Shown: positions 38,580 through 48,918, counted from the first letter of the stretch. The stretch: 64,000 nt of DNA from Paenibacillus tengchongensis (GCF_008973665.1 NZ_WACP01000006.1:248001-312000); one strand, 5' to 3'. Notes: a model not told the origin generated them from the sequence alone. Program-made: numbers and translations.

Positions 38580-38817
38580 TTTAAAATTACCATTACTTTA
38601 AAGTCGCGTATATACAAAAACTTAATATCAAGTATAGGGAATTATTAAATTTATGGAAAACACATAAATGTGCAAGAGAGATATATGCGTGTTCCTTTAA
38701 TCAAAATACAAGGAGTATGAAAGGGAGAATATCAAGGAGGAAGAGTTGACCTCTTGAGAGGCAGAACGAAGGAATGAAAGGGCAAAGACCCCGCGTGACA
38801 TGGGAGGGTAAAGCCGT

Positions 38818-39021
38818 CAAGAGACAGGTGTGGATATCCAAAGTGCGATCAAAGCATGTAACTTGGGGTTGGGGACAACTCCCCCACTCTCTATTCCCGC
38901 CACCGTCTCTTCAGGTGAATAATGTAATCCTTACATGACTATTCCAACTCTCGAAATGTCAATGAATGAAAACCTGAGAACGAGTGAGCAAACAAGAGGA
39001 AATATTAATTTATAGTGGGAG
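38818..39021 (+). repeat. 204-bp direct repeat, copy 2
   Basis: Near-identical to 37051-37254 in the same orientation. Both begin CAAGAGACAGG and end TATAGTGGGAG. The two copies enclose a 1563-bp segment with the lipoprotein and protease-like genes. Confidence 0.92.
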
Positions 39022-39050
39022 AGTTATAGCGCTTGTATCCTGAATTTTGA

Positions 39051-39204
39051 TTGGTCAAGGTACTAGTCTGGTAAAAACCACCGTACAGGTGAAACCTACA
39101 TTTAGAATGATCAGCCGGATTGGGCTGTTTGTCGGCTTGTTCACGTCACGGGAAAAGGACGTAGATGTATATCATCCTTAGATTTGGCTTGGTCAAGGTA
39201 CTAG
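39051..39204 (+). repeat. Pair of 16-bp direct repeats
   Basis: TTGGTCAAGGTACTAG occurs exactly at 39051-39066 and 39189-39204, enclosing 122 bp with no gene. Confidence 0.75.
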
Positions 39205-39313
39205 GATAAACGTTATCGCTAGGTGGACGCACCGCAACGGTCGATTATTCCAACCGCTGCGGCTTGCCGACGCCAGCATCTGGACTTGATGTCATTTGAC
39301 TGGGATCAAGACA

Positions 39314-40198
39314 TTATAATCCAGCCGGCCGCTTCTTCACCGGTATCCAGATTTCACTTCTGTAGTCCGGCAACGAGGTGTCCTTGCTCTCGTTCCACAG
39401 AATTTCCGGACCTTCTGCCAGTTCATATCCGGAGGTAGGAAACCACTCGGCATAGATCCGGCCCCACACATTTTGCAGCGTGTCCGGGAACGGCCCCACG
39501 GCCTCGAATACTGCCCAGGTAGACGCTGCAACCTCAAGCTGCTCGAACTCCGGCGGACAGTCCCGGGTCGTAGCCACACCGATATAATGGTCCAGCTCCC
39601 CCTTCTCCTCCATCCGCCCTTCCGAGAAATTCACCGAAGCGCTGAGCAGCCCCTGCGGTGTCGTATCGGACAATCCCTTAAGCGCGGCGATACGCTCCGG
39701 ATTCAGACTTTGCCACATGGCGGCAATTCCGGGATTAACCCCTTCAAAAACAATCGGCACTCTTTTGTACAAGCCGACAATGCGGAATGCTTCCTTCTCT
39801 TCCAACCGGTACTTCATTTCTCCGCCTCCTCTGATCGTCAATTGAAAGCTCATGCGGGGAAAGGCCTTCAGCGGCTGGCCCGCCGCCCTTGCTTCCGAGG
39901 GCGTTACGCCATGGAAGTGTTGAAATGCTTTGGCGAACGCATCCGGCGAGCGGTATCCGTATTTCACAGCGATATCAATAATCCGCAGAGCCGTGCCCTG
40001 CAGGTCGAACGCGGCCAGTGTAAGCCGCCGGGCCCGGATATACTCGGAGAGCGGAACACCCGCCAGAAACGAGAACATCCGCTTGAAATGATACTCCGAG
40101 CATAAAGCCCTTCGGGCCACCTCCTGATAATCGATCTCCCCGTCCAACTGTTCCTCTACGTAATCCAGAGCATCATTCATACAGGTCAACGGATTCAC
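39314..40198 (-). CDS. AraC family regulator with GyrI-like effector domain
   Basis: 294 aa. An N-terminal pair of helix-turn-helix units (about 10-105: [40 protein letters not shown], then HGVTPSEAR) is followed by a GyrI/Rob-like small-molecule-binding domain (about 125-294, with WIPVKK near the end). This layout is typical of drug-responsive activators such as BmrR/Rob relatives. The start is GTG at 40198 with AAAGGAG eight bases upstream. Its target is unknown; the ABC exporter further along is one candidate. Confidence 0.88.
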   Translation of the reverse strand: MNPLTCMNDALDYVEEQLDGEIDYQEVARRALCSEYHFKRMFSFLAGVPLSEYIRARRLTLAAFDLQGTALRIIDIAVKYGYRSPDAFAKAFQHFHGVTPSEARAAGQPLKAFPRMSFQLTIRGGGEMKYRLEEKEAFRIVGLYKRVPIVFEGVNPGIAAMWQSLNPERIAALKGLSDTTPQGLLSASVNFSEGRMEEKGELDHYIGVATTRDCPPEFEQLEVAASTWAVFEAVGPFPDTLQNVWGRIYAEWFPTSGYELAEGPEILWNESKDTSLPDYRSEIWIPVKKRPAGL

Positions 40199-40372
40199 CG
40201 CAGCCACTCCTTTCCTCACATTCAATCTATCAGACTGGGGCCCTTCGGGTCCGACATTCAGTGCACGAAATTGACGGATACCGGAATCCGCATACGTTTT
40301 GTTATATCTTGAACTTTAACACAAGTTGTATATTTTACCCATTGGGCAACAGTTTCCAAGGAGGTATAGCTT

Positions 40373-41163
40373 TTGACCCCTTATCAAATGATGCTTATAG
40401 CCAACGAATTAATGATAAAAGGCGTACCTGTTTCAACTAACGAGCAAGCACGCATCGCCGGGACACTCTGGCAAGGCTTAAGCGGTGAGCAAACGGTTAA
40501 CACCTTCCGGCAATCCCTGAAGACGGCCTTCCATACCGGTTCCGCCAAAAAAATGATGTCCCCCCGCTATTTCGTCCCACCTGTCTTGAACAAAAAAATG
40601 CGAACGTTGACCTGGGTCACGCCGCGGACACACCTCTTCTCTGCAAATGCCTACGAGCTTGAAATTATGCGCCTGCTTGCGCTTATGGATGCTGACAGTG
40701 TGCGTCTGCAATCCATGATTAATACAACCGCAGACCGGCTCGATGGCCATGCTTCGGCCGGTTCTGCGCCGAAGGGGAATGCTATGAGACCTCGCTTGTA
40801 GCCCTGCGCTTCATTGCTTCGGTGTTCCCCGACGATCTGCAGCGGATTCAGCCTCTCCTGGATGGAGCAGTCCGTCATCTGGCGGATCATCCAAGGCATT
40901 CCGGGACGGTTTTTTATTTCAGGCTGCTCCTCTCGGAGCTGCCGCCAGTGACAGCTCTGCCGGTTATTGCCGCCATGAGGGAGCCGCTTCTTCAGCAGCT
41001 CCGCAGAAGCTACGTCGCCAACAGCAGCGATGACGTATATGTTAACACCTTGGCCAAATATATCCTGCGTAATTGTCTGGTCCGGCTCCCGGAATATGCA
41101 TATCTTCAGAACACAGCGCCTTACCTCAGCACCAAAGACGGCCGTATTCATTTCGATATATAA
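40373..41163 (+). pseudogene. Frameshifted gene of unknown family
   Basis: The first frame (40373-40801, TTG start with AAGGAGG eight bases upstream) gives 142 residues to RLDGHASAG and then nonsense. The second frame picks up around 40750 with RFCAEGECYETSLVALRF and FPDDLQRIQPLLDG, ending HFDI at 41163. One missing base near 40745-40760 explains both. The joined product would be about 260 aa, helical, with SANAYELEIMRLLALMDAD. It precedes an ArsR-type gene. A sequencing error or programmed shift is possible. Confidence 0.6.
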
Positions 41164-41282
41164 ATGCCCGGTGAAATCGTCTATTTACAAAAAATGATGA
41201 ATGGAGTATTTTAACATTAAGTAATCATTAAACATTACTTGTTTCAGCTTAATATTCAGTTCGAATTATGATCGGAGGAGCT

Positions 41283-42407
41283 ATGGAAATACCGATTAAA
41301 GAAATGCTGCTGAACAATATTTCCTTTGCCTATAACGAGGCTATGGAAATGATCATCGCTATGGGCATGATTGCCTGCGAGGAGCAGATGGAGGCTATAG
41401 CCGAGGATTACAAAATAACGCTGGACCCGCAGGCGAGCGCTTATCACGCCCAGGCCAGAGCCAGTCTGTCGCCGCATGCGTACAGAGAATTGCTGTTTTT
41501 CTTCGGCTATAACTTTTTGCATAAGGCCATGGACAATGCGTTCTATTACTACATTTGCAGGCATCAAGCTCCGCTGTCCGTTGAAAGCTGGATTGACCTT
41601 CTCGCCGAAGAGCCTGCCGAGCGAGCAGTAGCGGAAATGGTCTGGGGCGTGTACTATGACAAATTTGACGAGCTGCTGGACGGCAACGATTGGGAAGCGG
41701 TCAAAGGCGACCTGAACAAACTGAGTCTGCTCGTCGCCAAAGTACAGCCGCATACCGAGGTGGCAGGGGCGCAAGCGCCGCTGCTGGAATGTCTCGCTTA
41801 TCCGGAAGAAACCAAAGGACGGTATCTGCAGCTGCTGCGCGTGTTCTATAAGGATGCCTTTTCACATTGGAAGGAGCCGCTCCGGCAGACATCCGAAGCA
41901 GCCGTTAACCATTACCGTAAGCTCTTCCTGGCCAACCCTGAGCGGTTCATCCGCGAAATTAACAAGAATGAGCCGACGCTGTATGAGTTTCCTACCACTT
42001 TTCATATCAGCTTTATGTCCCAGGTCAATAATCACTTTTTAAAAGCCTATACGGAAGACGGGCCGGTCGGCTGGGTCTTGTTCGGCATTCACAATGAGCG
42101 CATCTACGGTCCGGTTGCCGAGCGGGAGAAGACGGAGCTGTTCCTGAAGACCTTCTCGGATAAACGGCGGCTCGATTTCCTGTTGCTCCTGCGCAGCCGG
42201 CCGCATTACGGACAGGAGATTGCAGCTGCGCTCGGCATTACGCCGGCCGCCGTCAATTATCACGCCAACTTCCTGTTCTTCCTTGATCTTATCGAGCTCA
42301 AACGCCAGGATCACCGCCTGTACTATCATCTTCACACCGGGAGACTGCGGGAGCTGCTGGCATTGACAGCCAAGGTGATGCTGGAAGAGCAAGAAGAATA
42401 CCTGTAA
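41283..42407 (+). CDS. ArsR-type winged-helix regulator with large N-terminal domain
   Basis: 374 aa. The last 80 residues form an ArsR-like winged helix (SDKRRLDFLLLLRSRPHYG, EIAAALGITPAAVNYHANFL, then LIELKRQDHRLYYHLH). The N-terminal 290 residues are helical, with no known motif, and may sense a ligand. GGAGG lies four to five bases before the ATG at 41283. The two ABC exporter genes follow 32 bp later on the same strand, so it very likely regulates them. Confidence 0.85.
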   Translation: MEIPIKEMLLNNISFAYNEAMEMIIAMGMIACEEQMEAIAEDYKITLDPQASAYHAQARASLSPHAYRELLFFFGYNFLHKAMDNAFYYYICRHQAPLSVESWIDLLAEEPAERAVAEMVWGVYYDKFDELLDGNDWEAVKGDLNKLSLLVAKVQPHTEVAGAQAPLLECLAYPEETKGRYLQLLRVFYKDAFSHWKEPLRQTSEAAVNHYRKLFLANPERFIREINKNEPTLYEFPTTFHISFMSQVNNHFLKAYTEDGPVGWVLFGIHNERIYGPVAEREKTELFLKTFSDKRRLDFLLLLRSRPHYGQEIAAALGITPAAVNYHANFLFFLDLIELKRQDHRLYYHLHTGRLRELLALTAKVMLEEQEEYL

Positions 42408-42439
42408 AGCACATATTCATTCTATGGGGAGGCCTTTGC

Positions 42440-44275
42440 TTGAAAAAGTCCTTGCATAACCGTGCTGACGCCGCAATGAACCAAGCTGCCGGACCGCACA
42501 TCTTCCGCCGCCTGCTGAAGCTGGCTAAGCCTTACTGGGGCTGGTATGTACTGCTGTGCCTCCTTTCACTCGTCAACTCGGTTACCCAAGTCGGGCTGGC
42601 GGAGCTGCTGCGGCGTATTATTAATGCTGCCACCAAGCAGGAGATGTCCCTGTTCAGCTCCATTACCGTCCTGGCGTTTGTGATCCTGATCGCGGATGCC
42701 ACGGCCAGCTTTCTTAGGATGTATATAACGGGAGCTCTCGACGCCAAATCCACCTCCAGACTCCAGGTATCCATGCTCGGGAAGCTGATGAAAGTGAGTT
42801 TCAAAAACTTGGACCGCTATCATTCCGCTGACCTGATCAGCCGCATCAACGACTCTGCAGCCGCCGCCCAGCACGGCATCAACCAGAAGACCATCGAAAT
42901 GTTCGGCTATGTCATGCAGGTTGCCTTACTGATTATGTATCTGCTATCCCTCCAGCCCGCACTCACCGCCGGCACGCTGGTGATCTGCCTGCTTGTACCG
43001 CTGGTTATGCTTCCTTTCAGCTCCCGTATGCGCTCCCTGTATAAGGAGCGCCAGCAGATTGAAGCGGATCAGCAGATGTTCGTTCAGGACACGGTGCAGG
43101 GTGCCGAGGTTGTACGCGCGTTCTCGCTCGCCCCCAAGCTTCAGCGGCAGTATTCGGAGCGTGTTCAGCAGTATCTCCGGGTGCATAAGCGTCTTACCCG
43201 ACTGGAGGCCATCGGTTATAATTTGCCGTTCACGGTGGTTCTCGGCGGCCTGCTGTTTGTCCTCTCCTACGGCGGATACCTTGTCATCGGGGGGAGCCTT
43301 GATGTGGGTGCTGTCGCGGCCTTCCTGATCTGCTTTGAGCAAATTTCCGGCCCCCTCTCGAAGCTGTCCAATCTGTGGACGGAGCTGCAGACCTCGCTCG
43401 CCCAGGGCAGCCGGATGTTCGAGCTGCTTGATCTGGAGGAAGAACCTGCGGCCAGCGAAGAGTCAAGAAATGCACAGACCTCCGCCACTCCAAATGAAAC
43501 TGAGACTGAATACACACGGGGGTATATCCAATTGAAGAGCGTGGGCTTCGGTTATAGCGGGGAGCAAGTGCTGAAGAATATTTCGCTTGCAATCCATCCG
43601 GGCAAAGTAACCGCCTTCGCCGGGCCAAGCGGCAGCGGGAAGAGCACGCTGTTGCAGCTTCTGCTCAGGGTCTATCCACCCGATGAGGGCGTGATCCGCT
43701 GCGGCGGGCAGGACTTTGCCGCCATACCGCTGCCGGAATGGCGCCGCCAGCTTGCCTATGTCTCGCAGGAGCCTTATCTGTTCTCCGGCACGCTCTACGA
43801 TAATATTGCCTGGGGCAATCCCTCCGCCGGCCGGGAGGAAGTCATGGAAGCGGCGCAGAATGCCGGTATTCATGATTTTATTATGAGCACTACCCGGCAG
43901 TATGAGACCGTCATCGGCGAACGGGGGATTACGCTCTCCGGCGGCGAACGGCAGCGGCTGTCGATGGCCAGGGCCTTTGTCCGCCAGCCGAAGCTGCTGC
44001 TCCTAGATGAGCCTACGGCAGCACTCGACAGCTATAATGAAAAGATTGTCCAGCAGGCGCTGCGGAAGCTGATGCACGGACGGACCACGGTGGTTATCGC
44101 CCATAGATTGTCGACGATTCAGGACGCAGATATGATTTATTATGTCGGCCAAGGCACGATCACCGAAGCCGGTACCCATCAGGAATTAATCGCCCGCCAA
44201 GGCCATTATTATTCAATGGTTGAGAGTATGACTAAGCTGCAGCCTGCAGAGGAACTCCGGGAGGAAGCACTATGA
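42440..44275 (+). CDS. ABC exporter half-transporter, subunit 1
   Basis: 611 aa. Six membrane helices (about 25-310) are followed by a nucleotide-binding domain with Walker A GPSGSGKST, signature LSGGERQRL, LLLLDEPTAALD and switch VIAHRLST. An Ala/Glu-rich linker (about 335-355) separates the domains. The TTG start has GGGGAGG eight bases upstream. It overlaps the next gene by four bases (ATGA); the two subunits likely form a heterodimer of the MsbA/BmrCD type exporting drugs, lipids or peptides. Confidence 0.9.
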   Translation: MKKSLHNRADAAMNQAAGPHIFRRLLKLAKPYWGWYVLLCLLSLVNSVTQVGLAELLRRIINAATKQEMSLFSSITVLAFVILIADATASFLRMYITGALDAKSTSRLQVSMLGKLMKVSFKNLDRYHSADLISRINDSAAAAQHGINQKTIEMFGYVMQVALLIMYLLSLQPALTAGTLVICLLVPLVMLPFSSRMRSLYKERQQIEADQQMFVQDTVQGAEVVRAFSLAPKLQRQYSERVQQYLRVHKRLTRLEAIGYNLPFTVVLGGLLFVLSYGGYLVIGGSLDVGAVAAFLICFEQISGPLSKLSNLWTELQTSLAQGSRMFELLDLEEEPAASEESRNAQTSATPNETETEYTRGYIQLKSVGFGYSGEQVLKNISLAIHPGKVTAFAGPSGSGKSTLLQLLLRVYPPDEGVIRCGGQDFAAIPLPEWRRQLAYVSQEPYLFSGTLYDNIAWGNPSAGREEVMEAAQNAGIHDFIMSTTRQYETVIGERGITLSGGERQRLSMARAFVRQPKLLLLDEPTAALDSYNEKIVQQALRKLMHGRTTVVIAHRLSTIQDADMIYYVGQGTITEAGTHQELIARQGHYYSMVESMTKLQPAEELREEAL

Positions 44276-46125
44276 AAGAGAGCACGCACTTAAAGCACGG
44301 TTTATGGCCCATGTTCCGGCGGCTGCTGCCTTATTCGAAGCCGTATAAGCTCGGGCTCGGCGCCGCTGTGCTGACACTGGCCGCCAAGCTGGTGTTCGAT
44401 GTCGGATTCGCGGCCATCCAGCAGGTCTTTATTGATACGATCAACAGCAGCAGCATGGATTCTCTCACCCGGCTGACCGCTGTCGCTGCGGCTGCATGCA
44501 CCATCATTATTGTCTGCCTGATGCTCCAGCACTTCTTCCGGTTCATGACCCAGGGGCAAATGTCCTGGGATTTCCGGGCCAGGCTGTTCGCCAGCACGAA
44601 TAGCCTGCCCTTCCCGCAGCTGCAAGCCATGCACTCCGGGGATTTAACCTCCCGTAATACCAAAGATGCGGGAATGGCTATGGGCCTCTTGAGCGGGGTC
44701 ATTTATGATCTCGGTTACAATTTGCTGCTCTGCCTCGTCTCCTTCATTTATTTGGCGAGAATGGATGTATGGATTGCTTTGCTCGCGCTCGGATCAGGTC
44801 CGGTAGTCTTTCTCTGCGGCCGTTTCTTTGACCGCAGGCTGCGCCGGTTGTCCACGGACATCTACACCAAGGAAGGAGAACTGCGGGGGATTCTGCAGGA
44901 GACGCTGCAGGGCATGAAGGTGGTACGTTCCTTCTCGCTTGAAGAGAAGCTGCTGCAGAAGTATGAGTCGGAACGGATGAAGCTGGCCAAGATGCAGCAG
45001 CACAGAACGCTGCTGAACGGCCTGCTGTGGCAATCCTCCGCTTTAGTCAACAACCTGGTCATGATTGTCTGCGCCATGCTGATTGCCTGGTCCGCAGTGC
45101 ACGGCGGCACCTCCGCCGGCGGAGTCCTGGCCTTTATCATACTGATGGGCAGAGTCCAGTGGCCGTTTGTGTATATGTCGCAGACCTGGGGCGGAATACA
45201 GGAAGCGCTGGGCGCCGGGGACCGCGTCTTCGCCGTTATGGATCTGCCGGGCAAAGGGAAGCCGGAGAAGGCTTCATCATCTGAAGCCTCTCTCTCCGCC
45301 GGCTCTGCCGCAGCAGTGAACCCGCCGGGGCAGGAATATGCTTTGAGCATTAAGGATCTTTACTTCAGCTATGCTGCCGGCCAGGAAGAGGCGGAACCGC
45401 TGTTCTCGGGAATTCAGCTGAGTATCCGCCCTGGCGAGACGGTTGCCGTCGTCGGCCCGAGCGGTGCGGGCAAGACGACGCTGGTCCGGCTGTGCTGCGG
45501 ACTATACGAGCCGGCAGCCGGGCTGATCTCGGTCTATGGCCATCCGGTTCAGCACGAGCTGGAGAAAGCCCGGTCACTGATTACGTACGTGCCGCAGACG
45601 CCTTATTTATTCTCGGGGACGATCCGTGATAATATTGCCTTCGGCGTCGATTCGGCAGACGACGGGCAGATTCACGAGGCGGTCCGCCTGGCCGGAGCCC
45701 AGGAGTTCATCCATAAGCTTCCGCAGGGACTGGATACGGTGATCGGGGAGCATGGCTCCACCTTATCCGGCGGACAGCGGCAGCGCCTGGCCATCGCCCG
45801 CGCGTTCCTGCGGGGCGCCCCTCTGCTGCTGCTCGATGAAGCGACCTCCGCGCTGGACAACGAATCTGAGCGTATAGTTCAGCAATCGCTGGATCTGCTG
45901 ATGCAGAACCGGACGACGCTGGTCATCGCCCATCGCCTCTCCACGGTGCGCAGTGCCTCCCGGATTGTCGTTATCGACCAGGGACGCATAGTCGAGGAAG
46001 GCAGCCACACCGAGCTGCTGGAGCGCGGCGGGTTATATACGAAGCTCTACCAGATCCAGTTCCGCCCAGAGGAGCAAGAAGACCGGGGCTCAGCAGAACT
46101 TGCGCCCGCCACGACCCTGCTGTAG
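44272..46125 (+). CDS. ABC exporter half-transporter, subunit 2
   Basis: 617 aa. Same design as subunit 1: six helices (about 20-310), then a nucleotide-binding domain with GPSGAGKTT, LSGGQRQRL, LLLDEATSALD and VIAHRLST. Both subunits keep the catalytic Glu, so there is no obvious degenerate ATP site, unlike many heterodimeric exporters. It is translated from an ATGA overlap. The ArsR-type regulator upstream probably senses the transported compound. Confidence 0.9.
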   Translation: MKESTHLKHGLWPMFRRLLPYSKPYKLGLGAAVLTLAAKLVFDVGFAAIQQVFIDTINSSSMDSLTRLTAVAAAACTIIIVCLMLQHFFRFMTQGQMSWDFRARLFASTNSLPFPQLQAMHSGDLTSRNTKDAGMAMGLLSGVIYDLGYNLLLCLVSFIYLARMDVWIALLALGSGPVVFLCGRFFDRRLRRLSTDIYTKEGELRGILQETLQGMKVVRSFSLEEKLLQKYESERMKLAKMQQHRTLLNGLLWQSSALVNNLVMIVCAMLIAWSAVHGGTSAGGVLAFIILMGRVQWPFVYMSQTWGGIQEALGAGDRVFAVMDLPGKGKPEKASSSEASLSAGSAAAVNPPGQEYALSIKDLYFSYAAGQEEAEPLFSGIQLSIRPGETVAVVGPSGAGKTTLVRLCCGLYEPAAGLISVYGHPVQHELEKARSLITYVPQTPYLFSGTIRDNIAFGVDSADDGQIHEAVRLAGAQEFIHKLPQGLDTVIGEHGSTLSGGQRQRLAIARAFLRGAPLLLLDEATSALDNESERIVQQSLDLLMQNRTTLVIAHRLSTVRSASRIVVIDQGRIVEEGSHTELLERGGLYTKLYQIQFRPEEQEDRGSAELAPATTLL

Positions 46126-46222
46126 AATCCATGGCTGGAGTAGGAGTCTCACAGATTGCATACATTCGAATAGCATACATTCTGCACCCTTACTGCTCCG
46201 GCGTTCACCCGGAGCCTGCCGG

Positions 46223-46759
46223 TCAAGACACTTCAACCTCCATGCTTTCCAATATCTTGATGAATTCCTGCTTCGTCTCGAGCGCCTTATTATGACGGGT
46301 AAAATTCAGGATGTAAACCTTCGCATCCTTGACCGTCACGATAGCGTAATACTGGTCATGCGTTCCCGTCCTCCCGGAGGCGGCACTGCCGTTGTCCGCA
46401 TCCAGCGTAATCAGCCGGCAGTCTCCAATGGGAAGCTTCACCTGTTCTTCAGCGGTCATTGAGCTGTGGTTGGGCTTGACCCGGCTGTAATCGTAGGTTT
46501 CTGAATACTCATCGGACAATATCTCCCCGAATACCTCTCCGTCCGCATTCTGGATCAGGTAATAATGGTCCGTTTCCCGCGCGAGCTGCAGATCTGGCGG
46601 AAGCTTCAGCTTCATGTCAGGTAAAGCATACCGCTGGTCAACGGAGGCTGCAGCCTCCGTCTCATGGGCCTGAGCCTTCATCTGATCTGCCCGGGTGCAG
46701 CCGGCCAGCGGGATAGCGAGCATCAGAATAAGTATGTATATGGCTTTGTTCATATGCAA
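46223..46759 (-). CDS. Lipoprotein of unknown function (178 aa)
   Basis: A lipoprotein signal (NKAIYILILMLAIPLAGC) with Cys in LAGC. The mature part has LPDMKLKLPPDLQLARETD, YYLIQNADGEVFGEIL and a C-terminal AIVTVKDAKVYILNFTRH, suggesting a small alpha/beta domain that may read user- or environment-linked stress, but no family is recognised. TTG at 46759 has GGAGG nine bases upstream; the ATG two codons later would be 15 bases away. Confidence 0.75.
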   Translation of the reverse strand: MHMNKAIYILILMLAIPLAGCTRADQMKAQAHETEAAASVDQRYALPDMKLKLPPDLQLARETDHYYLIQNADGEVFGEILSDEYSETYDYSRVKPNHSSMTAEEQVKLPIGDCRLITLDADNGSAASGRTGTHDQYYAIVTVKDAKVYILNFTRHNKALETKQEFIKILESMEVEVS

Positions 46760-46870
46760 CGGTAATGGCCTCCATTCATCCGGTTAGAAGCTGGCCTCCC
46801 CATTGTACTACGCCGCGTTCCGTATTTATTGAAGAGTTTGTTACCTGAAAAATGTACATCCAATCATTCA

Positions 46871-46902
46871 TGCAAAAAAGGGATGCCTGCTCAGGCATCC
46901 CT
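46871..46902 (-). terminator. Strong terminator
   Basis: AAGGGATGCC pairs with GGCATCCCTT around TGCTCA. The minus strand runs into TTTTTTGCA. It ends the lipoprotein gene at 46919. Confidence 0.9.
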
Positions 46903-46918
46903 TCACTCAATCTTCCTG

Positions 46919-47473
46919 TTATTGAACGGCAGTTTCGCCGGTCACTGTACCGTCAAGGGTAGCGGAATCCTGGGCCTCTGCACTGGCAAAGGTCAGATTG
47001 CCGTCAATGGTGGCCGTCTTATCCAGCGTAAAGCCATTGGCTTCAACTACTACATCGCCCTTGATGGTACCACCCTGTACCAGCTGATTCTCACTCTGCA
47101 CGGTGACTTTAGGGGCAGTCAGTGTGTAGGAATCGGTGATATTGTGATCGGCATCCTGAGCGTAAAGGGCCAGCTTGCGGTAGACCGCATTCTCGGCTGC
47201 TCCCTTGTCATGGAATTCGCCGGATATCACGACATCCTGATCTACCGTGACATCACTCGTTATCGCTACAATCCAGGTCCCCTCCGCGCTGACCGCATGA
47301 ATGAATGCATCCGCCTCGTTGACAATCGAAGCCGACGAGTTGGCATCCGTCTGTTCGACCGCCGGTGAAGGGCTGGCTGCTTCGTTCGCCCCGTTGTTAT
47401 TGCCGTTGCCGCACCCTGCCAGTAACGAGGCAGACACGCCCGCAATTGCCATCAGTTTAATCCATTTGTTCAT
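46919..47473 (-). CDS. Lipoprotein with bactofilin-like repeat C-terminus, paralogue A
   Basis: 184 aa. A lipobox (SLLAGC) is followed by an Asn/Gly/Ala-rich spacer. Then comes a conserved domain (VNEADAFIHAVSAEGTWIVA, GEFHDKG, LALYAQDADHNIT) and a C-terminal series of short beta strands (QGGTIKGDVVVEANGFTLDK, IDGNLTFAS) like the right-handed beta-helix of polymer-forming/bactofilin proteins. GGAG lies nine bases before the ATG at 47473. About three quarters identical to paralogue B at 48196-48744. The function is unknown. Confidence 0.8.
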   Translation of the reverse strand: MNKWIKLMAIAGVSASLLAGCGNGNNNGANEAASPSPAVEQTDANSSASIVNEADAFIHAVSAEGTWIVAITSDVTVDQDVVISGEFHDKGAAENAVYRKLALYAQDADHNITDSYTLTAPKVTVQSENQLVQGGTIKGDVVVEANGFTLDKTATIDGNLTFASAEAQDSATLDGTVTGETAVQ

Positions 47474-47531
47474 GAATGATTTCTCCTTTTCCATAATTCT
47501 CCCATTTATGAGGTATACCATAATATAACCA

Positions 47532-47941
<410 letters not shown>

Positions 47942-48125
47942 GTTAATGCCCCCTTTTAAGTTTGAGTAATTCTTTTGAGACCAGTCATTCTAGAATGATC
48001 AAAAAAATAAAACCTTACGCTCGCTTATTCTTTACGTTCCTCAGCATAGCATATTGAGAACGATTGGTAAAGTATTATTTGCACCGTTCGTTCCCGTATA
48101 AGAACACGCAGCGGTGGACAGCAAA

Positions 48126-48167
48126 AGCCCGCAACCCTCTCTCATGTTAGGAGTGGGCTACGGGCTA
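48126..48167 (-). terminator. Probable terminator of paralogue B
   Basis: AGCCCG pairs with CGGGCT, with a partly paired interior. The minus strand ends in TTTTGC. The stem is imperfect. Confidence 0.5.
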
Positions 48168-48195
48168 TTCACATACTATTGGGATGTATGATTGC

Positions 48196-48744
48196 TTATT
48201 TCACAGCAGTTTCGCCGCTTACGGAACCGTCGATGACAGCGCTTGTCTTCACTTCTTCACTGGCAAAATACAGGTTGCCTTCAATCTTGGCCGACTCATG
48301 CAGGTTGAAGCCATTTGCTTCCACGTACACATCGCCCTTGATCGTTCCGCCCTGCACGCGCAGGTTCTCGCTTTGAACGGTCAGTTTAGGAACAGTCAGC
48401 GTATAGGAAGCGGTAATGTTGTGGTCTGCATCCTGCGCATACAAGGCAATTTTACGGTAAATATCGTTCTCGGCCAGGCCCTTGTCATGGAACTCGCCTG
48501 CTACTACTACTTCCTGCTCAACCGTTACATCGTTCAGTGTAGCTACAATCCAGGTACCTTCAGCACTGACAGCTTTCACAAAAGCATCCGCTTCATTGAC
48601 GATGGAAGCCGCCGAAGTGGCGTCTGTCTGCTCCGTTGCCGGTGCAGGGCTTGCAGCTTCATTCGCCGCGTTGTTGTTATTGCCGCAGCCTGCAAGCAGT
48701 GCCGCCGAAATTCCTGCCACCATCAATACTTTTACAAATTTCAT
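48196..48744 (-). CDS. Lipoprotein with bactofilin-like repeat C-terminus, paralogue B
   Basis: 182 aa. A lipobox (ALLAGC), an Asn/Ala/Pro-rich spacer, then the same domain as paralogue A: VNEADAFVKAVSAEGTWIVA, GEFHDKG, IALYAQDADHNIT and QGGTIKGDVYVEANGFNLHE with IEGNLYFAS. It should be anchored to the outer face of the membrane. Local duplication of the 46919-47473 gene is clear from sequence; the order of events is unknown. Confidence 0.8.
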   Translation of the reverse strand: MKFVKVLMVAGISAALLAGCGNNNNAANEAASPAPATEQTDATSAASIVNEADAFVKAVSAEGTWIVATLNDVTVEQEVVVAGEFHDKGLAENDIYRKIALYAQDADHNITASYTLTVPKLTVQSENLRVQGGTIKGDVYVEANGFNLHESAKIEGNLYFASEEVKTSAVIDGSVSGETAVK

Positions 48745-48859
48745 CTTTCTACTCCCCCTAAATTTCTTTTTATAAATTTGTTTTATAAACTTATAATATA
48801 TTAAAATTTATAGATTGTATAGTGAAATTTTTCACAACATTTTATTTCTTGAATTTAAC

Positions 48860-48902
48860 AAAGCCGGTCCGGGCGATGTGAATATTGCCCGGACCGGCTT
48901 TG
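48860..48902 (-). terminator. Terminator of pectate lyase gene
   Basis: AAAGCCGGTCCGGGC pairs perfectly with GCCCGGACCGGCTTT around a 13-base loop, a 15-bp stem. The T-tract on the minus strand is weak. Confidence 0.75.
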
Positions 48903-48918
48903 GTATGATTTTATGATA

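Larger units (their letters stand above)
38580..39313. other. Non-coding, rearranged intergenic region
   Basis: About 730 bp without a credible gene. It holds repeat copy 2 (38818-39021), a purine-rich stretch before it, and a pair of 16-bp direct repeats (39051-39066 and 39189-39204). The sequence changes from AT-rich to the normal composition near 39220. Confidence 0.6.

Noticed and set aside
38369..38617. 82-codon frame overlapping the metalloprotease-like gene
   Set aside because: Reads through the protease sequence in another frame; only its hydrophobic start is of possible interest as a frameshifted signal segment.
37051..39021. CRISPR array
   Set aside because: Only two long repeats, 1.5 kb apart, with genes between; no short regularly spaced repeats occur anywhere in the window.
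39223..39438. 71-codon plus-strand frame at the edge of the island
   Set aside because: Mostly antisense to the AraC/GyrI gene; no ribosome site or family.
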